The position numbers and the translations under genes are program-made. Positions 55,251-64,000 of a stretch of 64,000 nt of DNA are shown in pieces. Position 1 is the stretch's first letter, and every line of letters begins with the position of its first letter. The stretch covers positions 8,002,001 through 8,066,000 of the forward strand of contig NC_080079.1 in the NCBI RefSeq assembly GCF_949987535.1, read 5' to 3'. Under the pieces are notes generated by a model. That model searched no databases, was not told where the DNA came from, and was given only the letters and a program-made list of their open reading frames with translations. This DNA comes from Balaenoptera acutorostrata. Taxonomy: Eukaryota; Chordata; Mammalia; Artiodactyla; Balaenopteridae.

Positions 55251-57615
55251 TTTGTGCTCTGAGCCACCTCGGAGCACAAACCTCAGAGCCACTTCTGAAG
55301 CCCCCTGAGGTGGGCCTCAGGGGCAGGGGGTGCTGCACGGAGGGGACACAAGCCAGCTCCCAGGGCTCACTGTCTGGGGAGGGCTGTGACTGGCCCCTTC
55401 CTCTGAGGGCTTCATGTGTTGTCAGGGGTGAGGCATTGCCCTGTCACACTGTAGATGGGCAGCTGGCGTCCAGGGAGCCCTGACAGGGATCACGAGGGGA
55501 CTTACTCTTGGGCGCCTCCTGTGTGCCAGGCACTGGGCCAAACGAGAGATGCGTAACGGTAAGGAAGCCTAGACCCACCACTGCTGTCACACAGAGGCTG
55601 GTCTAGAAGAGAGGACGGTAATAGATCTGGAAACATGACCAAGACCAGCACGGACTCCAGACATGGTCCTTGAGTCCAGGGAGATCAAATATTCAGGCCT
55701 AATTCTCTAGCTTGTTCTGCAGACTCTGAAGCCATTATACATGAAGTGAAATGAGAGGAAACGAATGGATAGGATCAATGTAAATCCATTTTGGAAGAAG
55801 CCATTATAAGGGTTCATTCTGGATATCCTTCTGAAGCCAACCTTCTCCATCTTCTTTTTTAACAACCAAGAAACCCTTGGCGTGGAGTGGTGGAACATTG
55901 CAAGACCCCAAACTGGATCACCAGATTCATCAACAGATTTTTAAATATGTAAATTAATTTGCATCAAGGACTTAATAGGTAGAAAAACAGAATGATTTCC
56001 ATTTTTGTATAAATTACCTTCATTGCTAAGTTCTATGAAATGGGGATTGTATCAGAAAATTGGGGTTAATGGCTTTGCCTTCAGAGTAGGGGCTTTTAAA
56101 CCTAGTTTATATCAAAATGAGTAGTGAGATATTAAAACAAGACGCCATTCCCCGAGATCTACAGAATCCCAAATCTCTGGGGGCCCCAAGTCACATCACC
56201 CTGCCAGGTGTCCTGCGGAGAGCTGGAGCAGGGGCAGAAAGACTCCATGAAGGGGCCAGTGATGGAAAAACACTTGAGCCCAAGGGTTGCTTGCTGACTC
56301 CAGAGGGGGCTGCCTTTGGGGGTCCTTTTGGTCCAGCCCCAGCCCTCTTTTCCTTTCTGCCCCCCAGCTCCTCCCCCACCCTGTTCTGGCTCTGTCTTGC
56401 CTCCCCCTTGGGCTACTCTGTGTCCCAGGCTGGGACATGGCGGGGAGCAGCCTCCAGACAAGCCCGCATGGATGGGCCCTCCAGGCTAACCGTGCTGTGT
56501 TGTTGAGCTGAAAGTCTTCCTCTCCATCAGGTGAAGAAGGGGAGGAAGGAAGGACTGAGGGGACCAAGCCTCCTGCCCTGTCCTGGTTACAAAGCTGCTC
56601 AGGTGACCAACGCGTCCCTAGGTGCCGTGCACCTCTCTGAGCATCTGTGCATTCAGTAGGTCGAATCCTCCCGGAAGCAGGAAGGCAGTTCTTCCCACAG
56701 GGCAGCGGGAAGGCCTCTGGTTTGAAACTTGCTCATCGATCACATTCAGTCCCGTCTTGGACTCCTCGCCTGCCCTCTGCCCCCACCCCGTGAGGACCTT
56801 CCACTGGGTCAGAGCCTGTGCTAAGCTTTGGAGGAGTACTGGGGGCAAGGTTTACCATGGACCCCGCAGCAGGGAGCAAGGCAGGTGGGGATCAGGTGGC
56901 GTGTATTGGCTCTGGATGAAGAGCAGGGTGGAGTGTCCACTTCCTGGAGCTGGGATGGCAGCCGAGGGTGGTCCTCACCAGGGGCCCTAGGTGAGGGCAG
57001 GGCCTGAGGGAGGGCTCCAGGGAGGTGCTCACCCCAGGACATGTGTTTAAAGCACCCCACCACTATCTGTAGGAAAGGGCCGAGGAGGCAGGAGACCTGC
57101 CTCTGGCCTCAGTGCAGCTCTGGAGCTGACCAGCTGCAGCTGTGGCAAGTCATTTAATTGGCTCCATCGTACAGCGACTGAGTGCCCACTATGGGTGGGC
57201 TGGCCAGATGCTGAGGATCCACAGGTGAAGGTGTGTGGTCCCTGGAATCCCAGGCACATGGGGTAAGCAGACAGATGCTGAGATATGGGCTGGCAATAAA
57301 GGCATTTAAAAAGCTGCATAAGGACCCACAGAGGGGGAGACAGCCATGCTGTGGGTGGGGTAGGTCAGGGGAGTAGTGTGAGGAATAGAGAAGACTTCAT
57401 GGAGGAGGTAACATTTGAATTGGGCTTTGGAGGTTAAGTAGGAGCTCACTGTGGGAGAAAGCATGACAAGTAGAGGGAAGATCACAAAGACGTGGGCCCA
57501 GGAGAGCCAGTTACATTCAGGAAAACTACAGAGAGTATGATATGCCTGGGCTTTGGGTTCAGTACCCTTTTCAGCCTGGCTGCAGCACTATGATTCCACC
57601 CTGTGGTGGGCTTGC
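55251..57615. other. mixed sequence with worn repeats, no gene
   Basis: 55505-55530 ('gcgcctcctgtgtgccaggcactggg') and 57395-57445 carry old L2/MIR-type or unassigned repeat text; 55690-56100 is AT-rich. Opposed open frames at 56117-56567 and 56622-56990 have no domain. Confidence 0.4.
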
Positions 57616-57623
57616 CCTGTTGA

Positions 57624-58167
57624 TGTGGTAGTTGACTTACGAGATGGCCCCCAGTGATCCTCATCTCCAGGTATTCAAGCCTTTGTGTGGTCCACTTTGT
57701 CACTGAACAGGGCTGACCTGTGTGACCACTAGAACACCGCTGAAGTGATTGTGTGTGACTGAACACTGAGGCTGGGTCATAAAAGCACTGTAGCTTCTGC
57801 CTTGATCTCTTGGATTGCACGCCCTGGGAAGGCAGCCGCCATGCTGTGAGGACATTCAGGCAGCCCCGTGGGGAGGCCCATGTGCTAAGGAACTGAGGAC
57901 TCCCACCAGCACGCAGCATCAACTTGCCAGCCATGTGAGTGGGCCACTTGGAAGTGGACCTTCCAGCCCCAGCCATGCCTTCAGAAGACTGTAGCCCTGG
58001 CTGACATCTGACTGCAGTCCTGTGAGAGACCTCTAGACAGGACTGTCCAGCCAAGCTGCTCCTGAATCCCTGACCACAGAGCCTGTGAGAGGTGATAAAC
58101 AATTATTGCTGTTTTAAGCCATGAAGCTTCGGGCTAATTTGTTATGCAGCACTAGATAACAAATACA
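57624..58167 (+). mobile_element. MaLR-type solo LTR
   Basis: Starts 'tgtggtagttgacttacgagatggcccccagtgatcc', contains 'gggctgacctgtgtgacc', 'gggtcataaaagcactgtagcttctgcc' and 'gccgccatgctgtgaggacattcaggcagcc', and ends 'gctgttttaagccatgaagcttcgggctaatttgttatgcagcactagataacaaataca'. No internal region. Confidence 0.85.
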
Positions 58168-58176
58168 GCTGGTTAT

Positions 58177-58742
58177 TGCGGTAGGCAGCTTCCAAGATGG
58201 CTGCCAATGATCCCAGCCTCCTGGTCATTCATGCCATCATGTAATGCCCTCTGCTTTACTGTGGACTGGACATAGTGACTTGCTTCTAATGAAAGAATAA
58301 GGCACACCTGATGGGGTGTCACCTGGAGATTACGTTACAAAAGTCTCTGGCTTCCGTTATGGGTGACTCTTGCTCTCTTGCTGGTTCTGAGGGAAGCCAG
58401 CTGCCACGTTGTGAGCTGCCCTATGGAGGGGTCCACATAGCCAAGAACTGAGAGATGTCTCCGGCCAACAGCCAGTGAGGAACCGAGGCCATGAATCCAA
58501 CACCTTGTGATAAACGGAACCTTGGCAGCAGCCATGTCAGTGAGCTTAGAGTTGAACCTTGAAATGACGGCAGCCCCAGCAGACGCCTCGGTTCCAGCCC
58601 TGTGAGAGGCCCTGAACAAGAGGCCTCAGACAAGCTGCCCCTGGGATCCAAGTGCACAGAAACCGTGAGGTAGAAAATGCTTGTTGTTTTAGAGCTGCTG
58701 AGTGTGGGGTCATTTGTTACACAGCAATAGATTATTAATACA
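58177..58742 (+). mobile_element. second MaLR-type solo LTR, adjacent
   Basis: Starts about 'tgcggtaggcagcttccaagatgg', contains 'agtgacttgcttctaatgaaagaataagg' and 'ccagctgccacgttgtgagctgcc', and ends 'agagctgctgagtgtggggtcatttgttacacagcaatagattattaataca'. Only nine bases separate it from the previous LTR. Confidence 0.85.
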
Positions 58743-59555
58743 GTCACGAGGAATGGTGCCAACCTCACCTGTCCTGTCCCCAGGGGAGCTGCTTGGCTGT
58801 GGTCTAGACTTGGGTCTCAGCCTACTGAACCACTCGACCCTTGGTCAGTCAGGGGCCCAAAGCAGGTAGGGGGAGCATCGAGGGGATGAGAATATGGGGG
58901 GCATCCTAACACCTGCCGATTTCTGGAAAACCAATACGGCCTCCATAAGACCATGGGAGATGAATCAGCATGTGGGTGAGACATAGGTTCAAGGCCAGGT
59001 TCTATCATCCTGTACCTGTGTGATGTTTAGCAATGTTACAAGTCCTCCTGGAGCTCTGGCTCCCAAGTTGTCCTGCTGGAGCAGAGGGGGGCCATGCAGT
59101 GATCCAACTGCCCAGTCAGCACCAGCCAGAGAGCCAACACGAGGACCGAGCAACAGGGTCTCCAGAAGGAGCTTGGCCCTGGAACATAGCAGGCGCTTGA
59201 TACAAGACTGACCCTGTAGCTGTCAGGATTCTTGGCGTACTGTCTTCGGTCCAACCACCGGTGTCACAAAGTCCTCACAGTGGCCTCCTGATGCCCAGAT
59301 CTAGGAGGACTTGGGGAGGATGCCGGCTCTTCAAAGACGGGGAGGTCTCAGCTGTGTAATCACCACCACTTTGCTTGGGGCCCTCCCCGAGGAACATTCT
59401 CCCGGATCCATCACCCCCTTGCTCCGGTGAGTCTGAGCCTGGGCTTTGCATGCTGTCCTGCGTGGAGTACCAACGCCTCTGTTCAGCTCCCCAGAAGTCC
59501 CTGCTCTCCTCCCCTGTGGGCGCCGAGGGTCTCTGCCTGGCTTGGTGTTTATTTC
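58743..59555. other. no recognised gene
   Basis: GC-rich, short overlapping frames only. Confidence 0.35.
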
Positions 59556-59559
59556 TTGC

Positions 59560-59830
59560 AGTATGAAGCGATGATTTAATTCTTGCCTGGGATATCATTC
59601 AGCCCCAGTTCATGCTGAAGTGAAATATATTTCAGCACCCACCGATTTCCATATAGATAAAAAAAGGAAAAAAAAAAAAAAAGGAGAAAGGAAACAGCCT
59701 CAACCAGCGTCTTCACAAACTATGCATTTGAAACGTGCTTCTTGAAGATGGATTGCTCCGTTAGGCTGCTAAGAGGTTTTTCTTGACTTGTCAACAGTTT
59801 TATCCCCCTACAAACATTCTTGGCTATAAA
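59560..59830. other. candidate conserved non-coding element around a poly-A run
   Basis: Repeat-free AT-rich sequence ('gatatcattcagccccagttcatgctgaagtgaaatatatttcagcaccc'), then an interrupted A run at about 59660-59684 and an octamer-like ATGCATTTGA. A regulatory role is only suggested by composition. Confidence 0.22.
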
Positions 59831-59883
59831 TTATTCATTGCCCAGTTAGCGGTTAAAAAAAAAGATGCCTGGAGCTGAGGCAC

Positions 59884-60024
59884 TTTCTTAATTCTCCCTC
59901 TGCTCTTCAGATCCAAGTTGTTTTTTTCCTTCCCATTGCTGGAAAAGTAGAAGTAACTGGAATTCTCCTGGCTTGGAGGTTCAGGCTGGATGCAGTGAGA
60001 GAGTCGTGTTGAACCCGGAGTGAG
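59884..60024 (+). repeat. duplicated segment, donor-like copy
   Basis: Begins 'tttcttaattctccctctgctcttcagatccaagttg' and recurs at 60536-60676 in the same orientation with scattered substitutions. At this site it is continuous with its flanks. Confidence 0.85.
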
Positions 60025-60474
60025 CTTGGCAGGGGGTTGGGGGGAGGCAGTCATTTATAGTCTGGGGAAAGGCAGGGTTATCAAACATATGTTGAGATAG
60101 GAAATAGGTGTGTTTGGGGCTTTCTTTTTGTTCTGTTGGCAGGAACTCCAGGGTTTCAAAAAAGCAGAGGGGAGACGATTCGATCCTAGGCCCAGCCATT
60201 TCGGAGTCCACAGCTAGAAAGGATCTGAGGCTTCCTCTTTTTACCTGATTCCACTCTCTGGGGCCCTGCTCTGCCAGGAGACAGCACCCCCTTGTGTTTC
60301 TCTGTCGTGCCCACCCTCTCCTGTCCTGCGCACCCCTGGACCACCTCCCTCACCCACAGCTGACTTCCTTCTCCAGCGTGGATTCTCAGGTGCCGCCCCC
60401 CCCCATCTCTGTGTCCCCATGGGATGTGGATAGAGGTGGTGGGTGGGATTAGGCTTCAGAATTTGGGACCCGTG

Positions 60475-60985
60475 TTAGCTGCAGCAAAGCCCTGTGTGCT
60501 GGGTGGCTTAAGACAACAGGAATCCAGTTTCTTAATTTCTTAATTCTCCCTCTGCTTTTCAGATCCAAGTTGTTTTTTTCCTTCCTGCTGTTGAAAACGT
60601 AGAAATAACTAGAAGTCTCTTGACTTGGAGGTTCATGCTGGAGCCCAGTGAGAGAGTTGTGTTGAGCCCGTGTTGAGTCCTAGAGGCTAAGATTCAGAGG
60701 GGCTGTGCTCTCTCGAGACTCTGGGTAGGATCCTTCCTTGCCTTCTCCCTGCAGCTTCAATCTCCATCGTCACGTGGCATTCTCCCTGTGTGTCTCTGTG
60801 TTCAATCTGCTCCTCTTATAAGGACACCAATCATATTGGATGAAGGGCCTACCCCGGTGCTCATCTTAACTTCACTAGAACCATCTGCAAAGACCCTATT
60901 TCCAAATAAGGTCACCTTCACAGGTACCAAGGGTTGGGACTTCACCATATCTTTTGGGGGGACATGATTCAATCCATGACAGAGT
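60475..60985 (-). mobile_element. MaLR-type LTR carrying an inserted copy of local sequence
   Basis: The reversed LTR runs from 'gtgttagctgcagcaaagccctgtgtgctgggtggcttaagacaacag' to 'ccttataaggacaccaatcatattgg', 'ctgcaaagaccctatttccaaataaggtcaccttcacaggtacc' and 'ttttggggggacatgattcaatccatgaca'. The usual segment after 'aacaacaggaa' is replaced at about 60536-60676 by the copy of 59884-60024. Confidence 0.85.
60536..60676 (+). repeat. duplicated segment, copy inside the LTR
   Basis: Aligns with 59884-60024 over about 140 bases ('tttcttaattctccctctgcttttcagatccaagttg' through 'cagtgagagagttgtgttgagccc'). Its flanks on both sides are LTR, so this is the recipient. Confidence 0.85.
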
Positions 60986-60989
60986 CAGA

Positions 60990-62560
60990 GGAGGGAGGAG
61001 CCCCCAGTGACCAGGCCCCAGAGCAGAGCATCAGAAGCGTCAGAAGGCTGAAGATCTCCCATCCTGTTGAGACCTCACCTTCCCCAGCAATACTCTTGCA
61101 CCAGAGTCCCCTTCTCTGCCCCCGGCTCTGCAGAGGTGCCAGGCTCTGCTGTGGGCCTGGAAAACTGTCCTTTCACAGCTGTGTAGAGAGAAAAATCAGG
61201 CTAACCGCAGGATTGCTGCACCTCTAATGGGACCCGGAGCTCCCTGGGAGAGCGGCTGTCTTAGACCGTGTCCAGTGGCCTGGTCCGAGGGCACCATGTC
61301 CACCTGCCATCAGCAGCAGGAGATGTGGCCTGAGTGTCCCCCTGTTCTAAGATTTCACCTTGACTCCCAAGTCCTCCCCCCTCCCCACATTCTCCCCAGG
61401 CGGCGGGGGCTTTGCCAGGGCAACATCGCTGGGTGGGCTCTCGGAAGATCTCTGTGCTCTGTTGCTCAACCCAGAGAGAACCGGCGGTGGCAGCTGAACA
61501 GTCCGCTGTGCCAGGGCCCTGCTGGATGAAGCAGGTTCATGTGGGGAGTCATGATGGCACTGTTGCTGTGTCTTGGCCGTTGGATTATTTTCCTCCAACC
61601 CGACCAAGAGTTTTGGCCTTCAGAGAAGATCTCCAGAAGCTGGGTTTATAAACACCAGTGGGTATTGGATTGAGTCAAGGGCATCCAGCGCCTGGCATCC
61701 ATCACCTCTCACCAGCCCTGCTGTGGTTACTAGGTTCGGTTCCATAACCCAGACGGCAGACAAAAGAGGCAGGGGCCCGATGGTCCCTATCCATTTCATT
61801 GGATGTGGTTGTTACTTTCTGGGTCACTCACCTTTGGTTGAACTTAAGTTTGTCAGACTAAGCAGCCTTTAATTGGAGACCCTGGGTTTCCTTGGAACCC
61901 AGGCCACCTCTAAGCATGGGATCGAGTCTGTTTAGAGTGTAGGGAACAAAATTTGTCACCCCAAAATGTCTCTGGCATGTTGATTATTTCAAGCTGAAAA
62001 TTATCAAGGCCCAAAAGACTCAGGAAGAAACTTTGAACTACCCCCTTAATCGCCTGAAAAATGTAGATAGAGGGCCTATTACAGGAATAGAGCTATCACC
62101 AGACGTCTGCAGAGAATACAAACTAGGTGTGGTAGGGGAACACTTAGAGATCAGAGTCTACTCTGTGTCCCATTGTCTCTGCAGGGCCCAGCAAACATTT
62201 ATTTACTAAACATGTGCTTTTCCATCTCCAGGTGAATTGCCTTTCTCCCCTTCAAAGTCCCAAACTACTACTCCCAACATCCTCTGTTGTCTTTAATGAG
62301 GACTTTGGCCATTTTGGTGAGTTATTCAGTTTTCCTGGGTCTCTCCCATGTATATATGTTGTTAAACTTTTGTTTGATTTTCTCCTATTAATCTTTCTCA
62401 TGTCAATTTATTTCTTAGACCTGACAGAAGAAACTAGAAGGTAGAGAAAAATTTCTTCCTCCCCAACAGGAGCAAAGGCAGCCGAAGGAATGGACAGGAG
62501 AGTGGTGTGAGCCCCTGGCCCACAGTTGAGAAAGAAAGGAAGTATTAAAAGAAAGAAAGG
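60990..62560. other. mixed sequence, no gene
   Basis: GC-rich until about 61650, then AT-richer. No recognised repeat; short frames only. Confidence 0.35.
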
Positions 62561-62562
62561 AG

Positions 62563-62609
62563 TCTTATTTGACTCTGACTTTTCCATTCAAAGTCAGAGT
62601 CAAATAAGA
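62563..62609. repeat. perfect 20-bp inverted repeat, 7-base loop
   Basis: The arm tcttatttgactctgacttt (62563-62582) is exactly complementary to aaagtcagagtcaaataaga (62590-62609) around the loop tccattc. Flanking bases do not extend the pairing. Confidence 0.97.
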
Positions 62610-62849
62610 GAAGGTCTTTAGAAATGAGGGTTTTTCAGGGAGCACTTGAAACCATTTTGTAGAAATCCGGACTGTTTTAAAGAGAAACAGGAGTGGCAAG
62701 ATGTCCAAAAATTAATTTTTAAAATTAATTCCATCATCTTTTCAATTGTCCAAGTCATTTAGTTTTGTTTTTATTGCATTATTTTCTTTCTTAAGACTGG
62801 ATCCTTTGAAATAATACTGCGATGAATATGGAGGTCATTCACTTTTTGT

Positions 62850-63157
62850 ATTGCTTTTTTATTAACAATTTTGTTGAGATGCAATTCACCTATCATATAG
62901 TTCATCCATTTAAAGGGCACAGCTCTAACACAGGGAACTGTACTCAGTATTCTGTATTAGCCTATATGGGAAAAGAATCTGAAAAAGAACTAATATATGT
63001 ATATGTATAATTGAATCACTTTGCTGCACATCTGAAATTAACACAACATTGTAAGTTGACTATAGGCCAATAAAATGTTTTTAAAAATAAAAAAATAAAG
63101 TGCACAGCTCAATGGTTTTTAGTATATTCCCCGAATTGTGCATCCACCACCACAATC
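62850..63157 (-). mobile_element. old L1 (L1M-type) 3' fragment, host of later L1 insertions
   Basis: 'attaacaattttgttgagatgcaattcacctatcatatagttcatccatttaaagggcacagctc' resumes after an L1 insertion as 'gtgcacagctcaatggtttttagtatattccccgaattgtgcatccaccaccacaatcaattttagag'. It is the same repeat type as 35023-35150. Confidence 0.8.
62926..63096 (+). mobile_element. short L1 3' end inserted in the old L1
   Basis: 'acacagggaactgtactcagtattctgtattagcctatatgggaaaagaatctg...ctgcacatctgaaattaacac' with an A-rich tail. Duplications aaagggcacagctc (62912-62925) and aaagtgcacagctc (63097-63110) differ at one base. Confidence 0.9.
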
Positions 63158-63171
63158 AATTTTAGAGCCTT

Positions 63172-63303
63172 ACATATATACAATGGAATATTACTCAGCT
63201 GTAAAAAGAAACGAAATTGAGTTACTTGTAGTGAGGTGGATGGACCTAGAGTCTGTCATACAGAGTGAAGTAAGTCAGAAAGAGAAAAACAAATACCATC
63301 TGC

Positions 63304-63340
<37 letters not shown>

Positions 63341-63698
63341 AAGGTTCTGATGAACCTAGGGGCAGGTCAGGAATAAAGACGCAGACGTAGAGAATGGACT
63401 TGAGGAAAGGGAGGGTGGGGACAGGGAAGCTGGGACGAGGTGAGAGAGTAGCATGGACATATATACACTACCAAATGTAAAATAGATAGCTAGTGGGAAG
63501 CAGCTGAATAGCACAGGGAGATCAGCTCTGTGCTTTGTGACCACCTAGAGGGGTGGGGTAGGGAGGGTGGGAGGGAGACGCAAGAGGGAGGGGATATGGG
63601 GATATAGGTATACATATAGCTGATTCACTTTGTTATACAGCAGAAACGAACACAACATTGTAAAGCAATTATACTCCAATAAAGACGTAAAAAAAAAT
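63172..63698 (+). mobile_element. younger L1 3' end
   Basis: 'catatatacaatggaatattactcagctg', 'agtcagaaagagaaaaacaaatacc', 'gatcagctctgtgctttgtgaccacctagagg' and 'aacacaacattgtaaagcaattatactccaataaag' plus an A tail. A perfect 14-bp duplication aattttagagcctt lies at 63158-63171 and 63699-63712. It holds a (CA)n run at about 63307-63336. Confidence 0.95.
63307..63336. repeat. (CA)n microsatellite within L1 3' UTR
   Basis: About 15 CA units, followed by 'tatataaagg'. It replaces the usual short spacer in this L1 family's 3' UTR. Confidence 0.93.
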
Positions 63699-63819
63699 AA
63701 TTTTAGAGCCTTCATTATCCTCAGAGGGTACAGCCTTGGGCATGAGCATGAGCCCACCACCCTGGGATGACGGTGGTCTTAGCAGGGCTGTCTTTGATTG
63801 TGTCTTTTTCTGATTTCTT

Positions 63820-64000
63820 TCTTTTTTTTTTTTTAACATCTTTATTGGAGTATAATTGCTTTACAAAGGTGTGTTAGTTTCTGCTTTATAACAAAGTGAA
63901 TCAGTTATACATATACATATGTTCCCATATCTCTTCCCTCTTGCATCTCCCTCCCTCCCACCCTCCCTATCCCACCCCTCTAGGTGGTCACAAAGCACAG
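63820..64000 (-). mobile_element. L1 3' end, cut by the window edge
   Basis: A T run at about 63822-63834, then 'catctttattggagtataattgctttacaaaggtgtgttagtttctgc' and 'ctaggtggtcacaaagcacag'. It is the reverse complement of the 3' UTR seen at 63172-63698 and continues beyond the window. Confidence 0.93.

Overview
This window is mammalian nuclear DNA, almost certainly from a whale or dolphin. The main evidence is at least 14 copies of a tRNA-derived SINE of the CHR type (the short form ends in a 'ccactggac-gccagggaagtcc' head; the long form has an 'actgagcc-cg/tgccacaac' body and a (TAAA)n tail). Nearly all have clean target-site duplications (TSDs), so they are young and active in this lineage. 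The L1 3' ends are also of cetartiodactyl type, and no ruminant BovB or pig PRE-1 was recognised. MIR, L2, MER5/MER53-like hAT and MaLR (MLT1-type) fossils form the older mammalian background.

I find no intact protein-coding gene, no exon I would defend and no RNA gene. The window looks intergenic or deeply intronic. Its gene-derived content is two processed pseudogenes, both on the minus strand. One is a PRDX1 retrocopy (about 3.5-4.8 kb), inserted in an L1 and later split by a CHR SINE. The other is an NDUFA9 retrocopy (about 14.4-15.5 kb), inserted in what looks like an old hAT-transposase-like relic.

Layout. 1-1.66 kb: sequence with no strong match plus a MIR. 1.67-5.54 kb: a 5'-truncated L1 (-) carrying a SINE and the PRDX1 retrocopy. 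5.55-7.1 kb: MaLR-like LTR remnants with a SINE, then a MIR. 7.6-9.1 kb: old L1M (-) with MER53-like arms and a SINE. 9.1-12.8 kb: mostly unassigned, with a SINE, a TG-rich tract and a CpG-rich patch holding a CRE palindrome. 12.8-13.5 kb: MaLR LTRs. 13.6-16.6 kb: SINE, hAT-like relic and NDUFA9 retrocopy. 17.1-18.3 kb: an old repeat with an L1 insertion. 18.3-32.5 kb: GC-richer sequence with MIR, MER5, MER53-like and SINE copies. 32.5-33.1 kb: L1 with a probable 3' transduction. 33.1-42.4 kb: MIRs, L1M, SINEs and an LTR. 42.4-47.3 kb: L1 (+) split by a complete MaLR provirus that itself holds a SINE inside a SINE. 47.3-62.8 kb: GC-rich, with no CHR SINE or L1 recognised, local duplications and several MaLR LTRs. 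62.8-64 kb: nested L1 3' ends in opposing orientations.

No novel gene system is visible. The more informative points are the retrocopies, the L1 3' transduction, the four-level nest at 42.4-47.3 kb, the segment copied into an LTR at 60.5 kb, the diverged pair at 53.7/55.0 kb, and a perfect 20-bp inverted repeat at 62.56 kb. All family assignments are from reading and memory, without a search, and boundaries of old repeats are approximate.
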